Shown: positions 27,095 to 34,811 of the stretch, in pieces
Layout of the letters: each line of letters begins with the position of its first letter
Numbering within the stretch: position 1 is the first letter of the stretch
Source of the DNA: Mesorhizobium sp. B2-1-8
GTDB taxonomy: Bacteria; Pseudomonadota; Alphaproteobacteria; Rhizobiales; Rhizobiaceae
Direction of reading: 5' to 3'
DNA: 64,000 nucleotides
Assembly: GCF_006442545.2 (NCBI RefSeq)
Contig: NZ_CP083952.1
Location: 1,488,001 to 1,552,000 of the forward strand
Translations under genes and position numbers: made by a program
Notes under the pieces: model-generated
Told to the model about the DNA's origin: nothing
The model's input: the letters and a program-made list of their open reading frames with translations, nothing else
The model's database searches: none

Positions 27095-27837
27095 TGAGAA
27101 TCCTGATCTGCAACGATGATGGCATCGAAGCGCCGGGACTTGCCCGGCTCGTCAATGCAGCCCGCGAGTTGAGCGACGATGTCTGGGTGGTCGCGCCGGA
27201 CGGCAAGCGCACCGCCGCCGGGTCGTCACTGACCATCGCCAGGCCGCTGACGATGCGGCGCGTCAAGCCGAACTGGTATTCGTGCTCGGGCACGCCGGCC
27301 GATTGCGTGGTGAGTGCCATGACGTGGCTATTCGCAGATGAACCGAAACCCGACCTCGTATTGTCGGGCGTCAACGACGGCCGCAACGTTGCCGAGGATA
27401 TCGCCTATTCCGGCACGCTCGGCATCGCCCGCGAAGCGACTTTCTGGGGCGTACCGGCGATCGGCTTTTCGCGCGTGAAAAATCCTGATTTCAGCGATGC
27501 CGATGACGAATGGCTGGGCAAGTTGATCGCCTTGCTATGGCAATCGTGTGCCGACTGGGCAACAGAGGGGCATTGGCTGAGCGTCAACCTGCCGACCACG
27601 CTGCCGGCCGAAATCCGCCAACCGCGCATCGGCCGTGACAAGATCGGCCGCAAGGCCGAAACCATGGAAAGCGACGGCGATCGCACGGTTATCACCGTGC
27701 CGCGCGGCCGCGCTCATGCAAGCGAGCCGGGCGACGAGAACGAGGCGATCGATGCAGGCTTCGTCACCATCAACCGTCTGAACTGGTTTGGGGAAACGCG
27801 GTTCGATGGACAGTTTCTTGATGGGATCCTGGGCTGA
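27094..27837 (+). CDS. surE: SurE-family 5'/3'-nucleotidase
   Basis: A 247-residue metal-dependent phosphatase acting on nucleoside monophosphates and other small phosphates. Signatures: ILICNDDGIEAPG (metal Asp pair), VAPDGKRTAAGSSLT, CSGTPADCVV and LVLSGVNDGRNVAEDIAYSGTLGIA with the metal Asn. ATG 27094 overlaps the hydrolase stop by one base (TAATG). Standard housekeeping surE is usually next to pcm or serS, so this copy in an ABC operon is probably a paralogue with a dedicated task. Confidence 0.9.
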   Translation: MRILICNDDGIEAPGLARLVNAARELSDDVWVVAPDGKRTAAGSSLTIARPLTMRRVKPNWYSCSGTPADCVVSAMTWLFADEPKPDLVLSGVNDGRNVAEDIAYSGTLGIAREATFWGVPAIGFSRVKNPDFSDADDEWLGKLIALLWQSCADWATEGHWLSVNLPTTLPAEIRQPRIGRDKIGRKAETMESDGDRTVITVPRGRAHASEPGDENEAIDAGFVTINRLNWFGETRFDGQFLDGILG

Positions 27838-27930
27838 TCTTCCTGCGATCACCAAGCTGTCAGCGGCGAGTTTGCGCCAGTGGAGTGCTTCTGCTTGAAG
27901 CTGCCGCTATTTCATTCCACATCGAAAGGG

Positions 27931-29100
27931 ATGAAGGGCGAGACAGGAGAACAGCGCCGGAATCTGTTGTGGGGCATCCCCGCATCGCTGATCCTGCATG
28001 CGCTCATCGTGGCGGCCCTCGTCTACGGCTTGGCCAAGCCTCCGCAACGGCAGCAAGAGGAGCAGCCGGTCAATGTCTCGATCGTGCCTCCGCCCGATCA
28101 GCCGAAGCCGAAACCTGTTCCTCCGCCGCCGCCAAAGGTGGCCAAAGCCGAAGACCCGCCGGAGCCCAAGGTCGAAAAGCCGCCCGAGCAGCCGCCCAAA
28201 CCGGACAACACTCCGGTCCTGAAGCGTGTTTTCCAGTATGGCGAGAAGGATACCGGACCGGAGAAATCTCTCGACGGAGGCAGCGCTCAACCCAATGCGC
28301 CGTCGCCGCCCAAAGATGAGGCCGCGAAGCCGCCGGTCGCACCGAAGCCCGCACCGATCCAGTCCGCCCCGGCTGCAAATCCCGAGCAACAGCCAGATTC
28401 CGCCAAGGCTCAGGAGAAGCCGGTAACCGCCTCGCCGGACGCCAAGCCGCCGCAAAACGAGGAGAAGCAGCCGACCGAGGATACTGACAAACAGCAGCCA
28501 GACCAACAGGAGGTGGCGCCGCAAACCGACGAGAAGCAGGCCGCCGTTGCGCCAAAGCCATTGGCAGCCGAGGCCGGCGACAAGTCAGCACCGCCGCCCT
28601 CAGCCGAAAAGGCAAAGCCCAAACCTGCAAAGACGATGAGTTTCAAATCCGCGCGAGCCTTCAAGGCCCAAAGCGGCAAAGGAGGAAAGTCAAGTCCCGC
28701 GAACAACGCCGCTGCAGGATCGCCGATCTATTCCGGCCTTCCGGGTGTTCGAAAACTCTACTCGCAGGGCGCTACCGGCGATGCGCTGGCCGCAAGCTCC
28801 ATGGAGAACGTGCCGCGCGGTCAGCGCGTCGCCAACCTTTGCGGCAATGTTTTGAGCCAGGAATTGCAGAGTGCTGACTATGCGATCAAATGGGTGCCAA
28901 ATAACCCGCTGGACGCAGGCAATGTCCTCAATCCTCCGAAGGCCGCCTTCAGCACCAGAACCCAATGGTATAATCTGAACTTCCGGTGCGAGGTCGACGA
29001 CAACGCGACGAGGGTGCTGTCCTTCAACTTTCGTGTCGGGTCATTGATACCGCCCGGCGAATGGGCGGGGCGTAAATTAACTCGGTGGCCACTGAATTAG
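27931..29100 (+). CDS. DUF930-type envelope protein with TonB-like Pro/Lys-rich region, copy 1
   Basis: About 389 residues. One N-terminal membrane anchor (LLWGIPASLILHALIVAALVY) is followed by a long Pro/Lys/Glu-rich stretch (about 45-250: PKPKPVPPPPPK and many KP repeats) like the periplasm-spanning part of TonB or TolA. The globular C-terminal domain starts near GLPGVRKLYSQGATGDALA and ends FRCEVDDNATRVLSFNFRVG, with two Cys; this matches the rhizobial DUF930 domain. ATG 27931 places the anchor normally, but a TTG at 27895 is also possible. A paralogue follows. Function unknown; probably cell envelope. Confidence 0.82.
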   Translation: MKGETGEQRRNLLWGIPASLILHALIVAALVYGLAKPPQRQQEEQPVNVSIVPPPDQPKPKPVPPPPPKVAKAEDPPEPKVEKPPEQPPKPDNTPVLKRVFQYGEKDTGPEKSLDGGSAQPNAPSPPKDEAAKPPVAPKPAPIQSAPAANPEQQPDSAKAQEKPVTASPDAKPPQNEEKQPTEDTDKQQPDQQEVAPQTDEKQAAVAPKPLAAEAGDKSAPPPSAEKAKPKPAKTMSFKSARAFKAQSGKGGKSSPANNAAAGSPIYSGLPGVRKLYSQGATGDALAASSMENVPRGQRVANLCGNVLSQELQSADYAIKWVPNNPLDAGNVLNPPKAAFSTRTQWYNLNFRCEVDDNATRVLSFNFRVGSLIPPGEWAGRKLTRWPLN

Positions 29101-29232
29101 GCCGGCAGGCGGGTACGATTGTCCTCTCCGGCGGGGTATAATGATCCAAGTCGACAAGCTGTCAGCGGCTAAATTGCGCCAATCCAATGCCGGTGCTTGA
29201 AGCCGCCGCTATTTCATTCCACATCGGTCAGG

Positions 29233-30390
29233 ATGAAGGGCGAGACAGGAGAGCGGCGTCGGAATTTGCTGTGGGGCATTCCCGCATCGCTGATCCTGCA
29301 TGCGCTTGTCGCTGCGCTCCTGATCTACGGCCTGCCCACACCTCACCAACAGCCGCAGGAGGAGGAGCCGGTCAATGTCGCGCTCGTGCCTCCATCCGAT
29401 CAGCCAAAACCGAAACCTGTTCCCCCGCCGCCGCCAAAGGAAGCCGAAAAGCCGCCCGAGCAGAAGGTTGAAAAGCCGCCTCGGCCGGAAATGCAGCCGC
29501 AGAAGCCTCCGGCAGTCGAGGTGCTGAAGCCCGTTTTTCAGTTCGGCGACAAGGATGCGGGTCCCCGGAAGTCGCTGGATGGGGCCAGCGCTCAAGACAG
29601 TTCTCCGTCGCCGACCAAGAATGAGGATTCGAAGCCGACTGTCGTGAAGAAGCCTGCCGAGACCAAAACCGACGCGCTTCCAAGGACCGAGAAGTCGGCG
29701 GATTCAGCGGAGGTCGGCGACAAGCCGGTGACCGACGCGAAGGACACCGAACCCGCGCAGGAGAAGCAGGCAGCTCTGACCCAGGACGCAGATAGGCAGC
29801 AGGCCGCCAAACAGCAGGCGGGAGTGCAGGACGCCGCCAAGCAGATAGGCGCGGCACCAACGCCGTGGGCCACCGACGGGGACGGTGAGGTCGAGCTTCC
29901 AATGTCGGGTGCGAAGCCGGAACCTAAACCGACACATACACCGAAGCCCAGCTCTTCAAAGGTTGCGAAGTCCCGAAGTGGGGGCGCCGGAAGCCCAAGT
30001 TCCACTGATGTAGCCAGCGACGCATCGCGCAGGTATTCAGGCCTTCCGGGCGTTCGCAGGCTTTACTCGCAGGGCGCTACGGGTGACGCGCTGGCCACGA
30101 CCTCGATGGATGGTTTGCCGCGCAGTCAGCGGGCAGCCAAACTTTGTGCCAGCGTATTGCAGCAGCAATTGCTGGATGCCTCTTACTTTCCCGACCTGAT
30201 CCCAAGTGTTCCACTTAGAGCGGGCAATGTTGTTGACGGCTCGGATGTAGCCTTCCGCACCACAACCACTTGGTATCATTTGGGCTTCCGGTGCGAGGTC
30301 GACACCAATGCGACGAGGGTCCTGTCCTTTAATTTCCGTGTGGGCCCGGTGATCCCGCGCGACCAATGGGCCCGCCTTAGGCTTTACTAG
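29233..30390 (+). CDS. DUF930-type envelope protein with TonB-like Pro/Lys-rich region, copy 2
   Basis: About 385 residues and the same build as copy 1: start MKGETGERRRNLLWGIPASL, membrane anchor, Pro/Lys-rich spacer (about 45-265) and C-terminal domain GLPGVRRLYSQGATGDALA to FRCEVDTNATRVLSFNFRVG. The anchor and C-terminal domain are close to copy 1, while the spacer has drifted strongly. The upstream 70 bp are also similar to those of copy 1 (AAGCTGTCAGCGGC and CCGCTATTTCATTCCACATC in both), so promoter and gene were duplicated together. Confidence 0.82.
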   Translation: MKGETGERRRNLLWGIPASLILHALVAALLIYGLPTPHQQPQEEEPVNVALVPPSDQPKPKPVPPPPPKEAEKPPEQKVEKPPRPEMQPQKPPAVEVLKPVFQFGDKDAGPRKSLDGASAQDSSPSPTKNEDSKPTVVKKPAETKTDALPRTEKSADSAEVGDKPVTDAKDTEPAQEKQAALTQDADRQQAAKQQAGVQDAAKQIGAAPTPWATDGDGEVELPMSGAKPEPKPTHTPKPSSSKVAKSRSGGAGSPSSTDVASDASRRYSGLPGVRRLYSQGATGDALATTSMDGLPRSQRAAKLCASVLQQQLLDASYFPDLIPSVPLRAGNVVDGSDVAFRTTTTWYHLGFRCEVDTNATRVLSFNFRVGPVIPRDQWARLRLY

Positions 30391-31065
30391 CTAAGCCGGT
30401 ACGCCGAGCCCCGACAATTGCCGGCTAACTTCATGCCAGTCGGCGCAGATGAAATCGGCGCCGGCCGCCGTCAACCGTGCGGCATGTTCGGCATAGGTAT
30501 GTCCGCCGCCGGTATAGCCGATCGCCGTCATGCCGGCGGCAACCGCGCCCTGGATGCCGAAAGGCGAATCCTCGATGACGATGCAGTCCCCCGGGTTGGC
30601 GCCCATCTTCGCAGCAGCGAACAGGAAAATGTCAGGCGCCGGCTTGCCGTTCTTGACCATCGAGGAGCTGTAGATGGCTTCGCCAAAGAAGCGTGCCAGG
30701 CCGGTCACCGCTAGGCTGTGGTGGATGCGCTCGACGGAGGATGACGAGGCGACGCAGCGATCGCCTGCAAGCGTTTCCAGAAACGAGCCTATTCCAGGCG
30801 TTGGCTTCAACTCTTCGGTAAAAAGTACCTTGGTTTCCGCCCAGATATCGCTGTCGGCCGCTGCGGGAAACTGATGGCCGGTCAACTCCTTGATCCTGAC
30901 GATGATGTCGGCCTGTTTCATACCGACGCACTGGGCGATGATGCCGCCGTGAACGCCCGGCATGCCATGCTTATCGTAGACACGTTCATAGGCCTTGGCA
31001 GCCAACGGCTCGCTGTCGACGAGAACGCCGTCGCAATCGAAAATGATCAGTCTTGACGGCGCCAC
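30391..31065 (-). CDS. HAD-superfamily phosphatase (beta-phosphoglucomutase/GPH-like)
   Basis: A 224-residue HAD enzyme of subfamily I. Motif I is IIFDCDGVLVDSEP, motif II the Ser in VASSSSVERI, the Lys is in SSSMVKNGKPAPDIF, and motif IV is CIVIEDSPFGIQGA. A cap follows motif I. GTG 31065 with GGGAGAAA upstream is favoured over ATG 31110. It probably dephosphorylates a sugar phosphate, which would fit the carbohydrate region that starts here, but the substrate is unknown. Its stop abuts the end of the DUF930 gene. Confidence 0.87.
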   Translation of the reverse strand: MAPSRLIIFDCDGVLVDSEPLAAKAYERVYDKHGMPGVHGGIIAQCVGMKQADIIVRIKELTGHQFPAAADSDIWAETKVLFTEELKPTPGIGSFLETLAGDRCVASSSSVERIHHSLAVTGLARFFGEAIYSSSMVKNGKPAPDIFLFAAAKMGANPGDCIVIEDSPFGIQGAVAAGMTAIGYTGGGHTYAEHAARLTAAGADFICADWHEVSRQLSGLGVPA

Positions 31066-31171
31066 TCGTTTCTCCCGGCCTCTCCAGAATTCGCACATCG
31101 CTATCGACAAAAAGTCAAATGTTCAATAGCGGGCACTCTCGGCCTCGTGATAGGGGCTAATAGAGTCCAAT

Positions 31172-31813
31172 TCAAAGCTGACGCAAGGCATCGCTGGCGC
31201 GGGAGGATCCCAGCGCTCGTTGCATGGCCTGCCGCGACTGTGCGCGGTCGGGCGTGATCCAGTTCGGTTCCGCGCCGAGGAAGCGATCGAGGAAAGCCAC
31301 GGCATAGGCCGGCATCTCGGTGACGTTCTCGCGATAGGACCACCAGGTGCGCAGGTCGTCGGCGCATTTGTCGATGCTGGGCGCCGAGCCGAACTCCTGC
31401 TCGTAGATGGCCGAAATCACCGAGACGCAGTAGTTGGTGTAGAGAAAGCCTTCCGGCCAGAAGCGGATGATGTCCAGCGTGCCGGCATTCTGATCCGTTT
31501 GGATGAGCTGGGTAAGGCCGGAGATCTCCCTGGCCGGTGCCTGCTTGATCAGTTCGCGCAGCACGAGGCCGGCGGCAAAGACGATGAAATCGGCGCGGTC
31601 GATCGCGGCAAAGCGCTTCTGCGCTTCCATGACCTCGACCCAGTCGAGAAAAGCCCGGGTCAACTTCGCCTCGTCGATTTCGAAGCGCACGCCGAATGTG
31701 TCCGAGACCACCTTGGCGCTGGCGCGGAAGGTGGCGCGGAACCAGCGCAACTGCCGCAACCGGTGTCGCAGGTCGGGCATGAGGGCCAGTTCATCCCTGA
31801 AGGGCAGTTCCAT
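31172..31813 (-). CDS. Conserved hypothetical protein (213 aa)
   Basis: A soluble, mostly helical protein with no motif I can assign. It begins MELPFRDELALMPDLRHRLR and contains a moderately hydrophobic part (ADFIVFAAGLVLRELIKQAP) and an aromatic stretch (FWPEGFLYTNYCVSVISAIY). Balanced composition and codon use like its neighbours support a real gene. ACAGGAA stands just before ATG 31813. It is on the same strand as the HAD gene, 106 bp upstream of it, and divergent to gutM. Role unknown. Confidence 0.7.
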   Translation of the reverse strand: MELPFRDELALMPDLRHRLRQLRWFRATFRASAKVVSDTFGVRFEIDEAKLTRAFLDWVEVMEAQKRFAAIDRADFIVFAAGLVLRELIKQAPAREISGLTQLIQTDQNAGTLDIIRFWPEGFLYTNYCVSVISAIYEQEFGSAPSIDKCADDLRTWWSYRENVTEMPAYAVAFLDRFLGAEPNWITPDRAQSRQAMQRALGSSRASDALRQL

Positions 31814-31897
31814 TTCCTGTATCCCGTTTCCCCAAGGCTAGCACAGTCGTGCCTCCGCCGAAATCGGCTGATGGCCCTGTGGATGACCGTGGCAGAG

Positions 31898-31918
31898 GTC
31901 AATATCATACATATTGAC
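31898..31918. promoter_or_regulatory. Inverted repeat upstream of the PTS operon
   Basis: GTCAATAT-CATAC-ATATTGAC has perfect 8-bp arms and is AT-rich in a GC-rich setting. It lies 87 bp before gutM and 85 bp before the divergent 213-residue gene. A likely operator for the SorC-type regulator of the region, or for GutM-dependent control. Confidence 0.6.
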
Positions 31919-32004
31919 ATTCTCGGAAACAAATGTTCTCACTTTGCTGTTGTCGCGTGCTGGTCCAAGGTGCGCTTCAATTGAGGCTTCGGGAGGAGAA
32001 CCGA

Positions 32005-32442
32005 ATGGCGATTTGGCAGTGGGGACTGCTCCTGCTGGTTATTGTGTGGGCGTTGCAGTCGCTCGGCGTCTGGCTGCAGATGCGGCACTATTCGGATGTC
32101 TTCCGGGGCGTCACCGACCAATACAAGGATGGCTTCGTCGGCGCCGGCAATTTTCGCGGCCGATTTGCCAAGGGAACTATCGCGCTGGTCGTGGTGACGC
32201 CTGACCTGATCGTGCGCCGCATGATGGTGATGAGCGGCCGTTCCGTGTTCACCAAATTCAAGCGACATGAAGAATTCGAGGGTGTTCCCCTCGATCGACT
32301 CCGGTCCAACCCTGCGATCATGGGGGAGGGGGAACCCGGTGTGGCCGAGGCCGTGAAGCGGGCGATCGAACAGATCGACAAAGCGCGGTCGGAGCCGGGG
32401 AAGAAGCCGGGCCTGGCCGGCTTGAACGTAGCAAGGGCCTAG
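32005..32442 (+). CDS. GutM-like regulator of glucitol-type PTS operon
   Basis: A 145-residue protein with one N-terminal membrane-like helix (MAIWQWGLLLLVIVWALQSL) and the GutM-type body (FRGVTDQYKDGFVGAGNFRG, RRMMVMSGRSVFTKFKR). In enteric bacteria GutM is an accessory activator of the glucitol operon. ATG 32005 has CGGGAGGAGAACC upstream. It is the first gene of the PTS operon, a different order from enterics, where gutM follows the PTS genes. Confidence 0.85.
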   Translation: MAIWQWGLLLLVIVWALQSLGVWLQMRHYSDVFRGVTDQYKDGFVGAGNFRGRFAKGTIALVVVTPDLIVRRMMVMSGRSVFTKFKRHEEFEGVPLDRLRSNPAIMGEGEPGVAEAVKRAIEQIDKARSEPGKKPGLAGLNVARA

Positions 32443-32493
32443 AGTCGGATGATTTCAGGTCAAATCGACCTGAAATCTGAATCCGCCTCTGGA
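32441..32493 (+). repeat. Palindromic repeat/hairpin between gutM and PTS IIC
   Basis: Inner arms GATTTCAGGTC (32451-32461) and GACCTGAAATC (32467-32477) are perfect, and outer segments AGAG.CGGAT and ATCCG..CTCT add pairs, making a stem over about 50 bases. The pattern resembles a family of dispersed rhizobial intergenic palindromes. It separates the regulator from the transporter genes and could lower read-through or set mRNA ends. Confidence 0.65.
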
Positions 32494-32558
32494 TCAAAGG
32501 GATAGAGGAGGCCGTGCGCCGACCGGGATAAACCGGCGGGCCGGCATAAGGAGGAGAA

Positions 32559-33326
32559 ATGTCTGTATTTTCGTTGTTGGCTCAGCATGCCGACATGGCC
32601 GCGCACAATTTGCATGTCGCGGGTGCCATGGTTTCGGATGCCGCATTGCATGGCAAGCTCGCCGTCGAGCATGCTTCCGATCATCTCGTGATCCTGGCAC
32701 AGGCGCAGACCGACAGCGCGCCGGTGACCGCCGATCAGTTGAAGGAACAGCTGAAGAACGTGCAGCAGGAAGAGCAGCTTGGCTGGCTCACTGCCATCGG
32801 CAAGTACTTCATCGGCATATTCCAGAAGGGCGGCGAGGTTTTCGCCGGCTTCGTCACCGGCATCATCCCGACACTTGTCGTGCTGATGACAGCCTTCTAC
32901 GCCGTCACTGAACTGGTCGGCGAAGAGCGTGTCCACGGTCTGGCGCGTGGTGCTGGCCGCATCGCGCTGACCCGCTATACAGTGCTGCCGGTGCTGGCGG
33001 TGTTCTTCCTCACCAATCCGATGGCCTACACCTTCGGCTCGTTCCTGGAGGAGAAGCACAAGCCCGCCTTCTACGACGCGGCCGTGTCCTACGTGCATCC
33101 GCCGCTCGGCCTCTTCCCGCACATCAACCCTGGCGAATATTTCGTCTGGGGAGGCATGCTCGTGGCCTTGCTCGATCTCGAGAAGCGGGGCGTTGTCGTC
33201 GCCGGCTACCACGTCAAGGTGGCGATCTGGTACGCGATCGTTGGTCTCGTCGTCATCCTGCTCAAGGGCATGCTGACCGAGCGCATCACCGCCATCATGG
33301 CACGCCGCCAAGGCGTCAAGCTGTAA
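32559..33326 (+). CDS. srlA: PTS glucitol/sorbitol-type permease, IIC component
   Basis: A 255-residue membrane component of a glucitol-family PTS. The family block AIGKYFIGIFQKGGEVFAGFVTGIIPTL starts at about residue 85, followed by the Gly/Pro-rich transport region (LTNPMAYTFGSFLEEKHKPAF, HPPLGLFPHINPGEYFVWGG). An N-terminal soluble extension of about 75-80 residues is longer than in enteric SrlA (187 residues). GGAGGAG precedes ATG 32559. Works with IIB and IIA encoded next. The actual substrate may be another polyol. Confidence 0.92.
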   Translation: MSVFSLLAQHADMAAHNLHVAGAMVSDAALHGKLAVEHASDHLVILAQAQTDSAPVTADQLKEQLKNVQQEEQLGWLTAIGKYFIGIFQKGGEVFAGFVTGIIPTLVVLMTAFYAVTELVGEERVHGLARGAGRIALTRYTVLPVLAVFFLTNPMAYTFGSFLEEKHKPAFYDAAVSYVHPPLGLFPHINPGEYFVWGGMLVALLDLEKRGVVVAGYHVKVAIWYAIVGLVVILLKGMLTERITAIMARRQGVKL

Positions 33327-33342
33327 GGGCGGGGAGGACATC

Positions 33343-34347
33343 ATGGCCAAGACATACAAAGCCGTAAAGATCTCCCGGGGCTCCACCGGCTGGGGCGGCC
33401 CGCTCGTCATCGAGCCGACCACGCAGCGCGACAAGGTCGTCTCCGTCACCGGAGGCGGTATCCATCCCGTAGCCCAGCTCATCGCCGACATGACCGGCGC
33501 CACAGCCGTAGACGGCTTCAAGGCGCCGCCGGTGGAAGGCGAGATGGCGGTCGTCGTCGTCGATTGCGGCGGCACCGCACGATGCGGCGTCTATCCGCGC
33601 AAGCGTATCCCGACCGTCAACCTGACGCCGGTCGGCCAGGCTGGGCCGCTCGCCCAGTTCATCACCGAGGATATCTACGTTTCGGGCGTGAAACCGGCCA
33701 ATGTCACAATGGCGGACGGTTCCGAGGCGGTCACAACTGCGGGGGGAGCAGCATCGATGGGTTCAAATACCAGCACTCCAGCCGCTGCGCCAAAGCCGCT
33801 GCCGAGGGAAGGCGGGCTGATTGGCCTGATCAGCTCGATCGGCCGCGTCATGGGCCGTGTGGTCGGTATCTTCTTCAATGCCGGCCGCCGCACGATCGAC
33901 CAGGTGGTGCGCAACGTGCTGCCGTTCATGGCCTTCGTGACCATGCTCATCGGCCTGATCCTGTACACCGGCATCGGCGACGTGCTGGCGCAGCCGATGG
34001 GACCGCTGGCCAACAACATCGTCGGCCTGCTGGTCATCTCGGCCATCTGCGGCCTGCCGTTCCTGTCGCCCATCCTGGGACCAGGGGCGGTCATCGCGCA
34101 GGTCATCGGCGTCGCCATCATCGGCCCGCAGATCGCCAACGGCACGATTTCGCCGGCAATGGCGCTGCCGGCGCTGTTTGCCTACAACACCCAGGTCGGC
34201 TGCGACTTCGTCCCGGTCGGCCTGGCGTTGGGCGAAGCCAAGCCGAAAACCATCGAAATCGGCGTGCCGGCGGTGCTCATCAGCCGCCAGATCATGGGTC
34301 CGGTCTCGGTGCTGATCGCCTGGATCGTCTCCCTGATCGTGTTCTAA
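33343..34347 (+). CDS. srlE: PTS glucitol/sorbitol-type IIB (IIBC) component
   Basis: A 334-residue component with an N-terminal IIB domain and a C-terminal membrane domain (about 165-334). The phosphorylated Cys is expected in DCGGTARCGVYPRKRIPTVN, almost as in E. coli SrlE. A Ala/Ser/Pro linker (about 125-160) joins the domains. The membrane part shows GPLANNIVGLLVISAICGLP and LPALFAYNTQVGCDFVPVGL. Lies 16 bp after IIC with GGGGAGGAC before ATG. Confidence 0.94.
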   Translation: MAKTYKAVKISRGSTGWGGPLVIEPTTQRDKVVSVTGGGIHPVAQLIADMTGATAVDGFKAPPVEGEMAVVVVDCGGTARCGVYPRKRIPTVNLTPVGQAGPLAQFITEDIYVSGVKPANVTMADGSEAVTTAGGAASMGSNTSTPAAAPKPLPREGGLIGLISSIGRVMGRVVGIFFNAGRRTIDQVVRNVLPFMAFVTMLIGLILYTGIGDVLAQPMGPLANNIVGLLVISAICGLPFLSPILGPGAVIAQVIGVAIIGPQIANGTISPAMALPALFAYNTQVGCDFVPVGLALGEAKPKTIEIGVPAVLISRQIMGPVSVLIAWIVSLIVF

Positions 34348-34373
34348 GCACCAGAAACAACGAGGTTCGCCAT

Positions 34374-34754
34374 ATGTCGGTTCTTCTCAAGACACGGGTC
34401 ACGGCAATAGGACCCGAAGTGGCGGACCTCGCCGAAGGGGGGGTGGTCATCCTGTTCGCGGATGGCTCGCCGCCGGAGCTTGCCGAGGTCTCCGTGCTCC
34501 ACCAGACGGAGATCGGACCCAGCGACGGCGCGCCTGAAAAGGGCGCTTCGATCACCCTTGGCCCGGTTTCGGCCGTCATAACCGCCGTCGGCTCCAGCGC
34601 CTGGAGCAAGGTCCTCGAGATGGGCCACGTCGTCATCTCGTTCAACGGCGCCAGCGAGGCCGAAAGGCCGGGCGAGATCTGCGCATCGCAGGTCGATACG
34701 CAAGCCCTCGTGGCCGCCCTGAAGACAGACGCGATCATCACCATCGCCGCCTGA
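34374..34754 (+). CDS. srlB: PTS glucitol/sorbitol-type IIA component
   Basis: A 126-residue cytosolic phosphocarrier of the glucitol family. The family core reads TAIGPEVADLAEGGVVILFA; a candidate phospho-His is in EVSVLHQTEIG, and GHVVISFNGA closes the fold. It passes phosphate from HPr to the IIB cysteine. A ribosome site is weak (CGAGG further upstream). It lies between IIB and the HPr-EI gene in one operon. Confidence 0.9.
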   Translation: MSVLLKTRVTAIGPEVADLAEGGVVILFADGSPPELAEVSVLHQTEIGPSDGAPEKGASITLGPVSAVITAVGSSAWSKVLEMGHVVISFNGASEAERPGEICASQVDTQALVAALKTDAIITIAA

Positions 34755-34811
34755 AAGCATTCGCGCCCCGGCCAGTCTGGCTTTGGTGCCAAAAAAAGCA
34801 GAGTATTTGCC

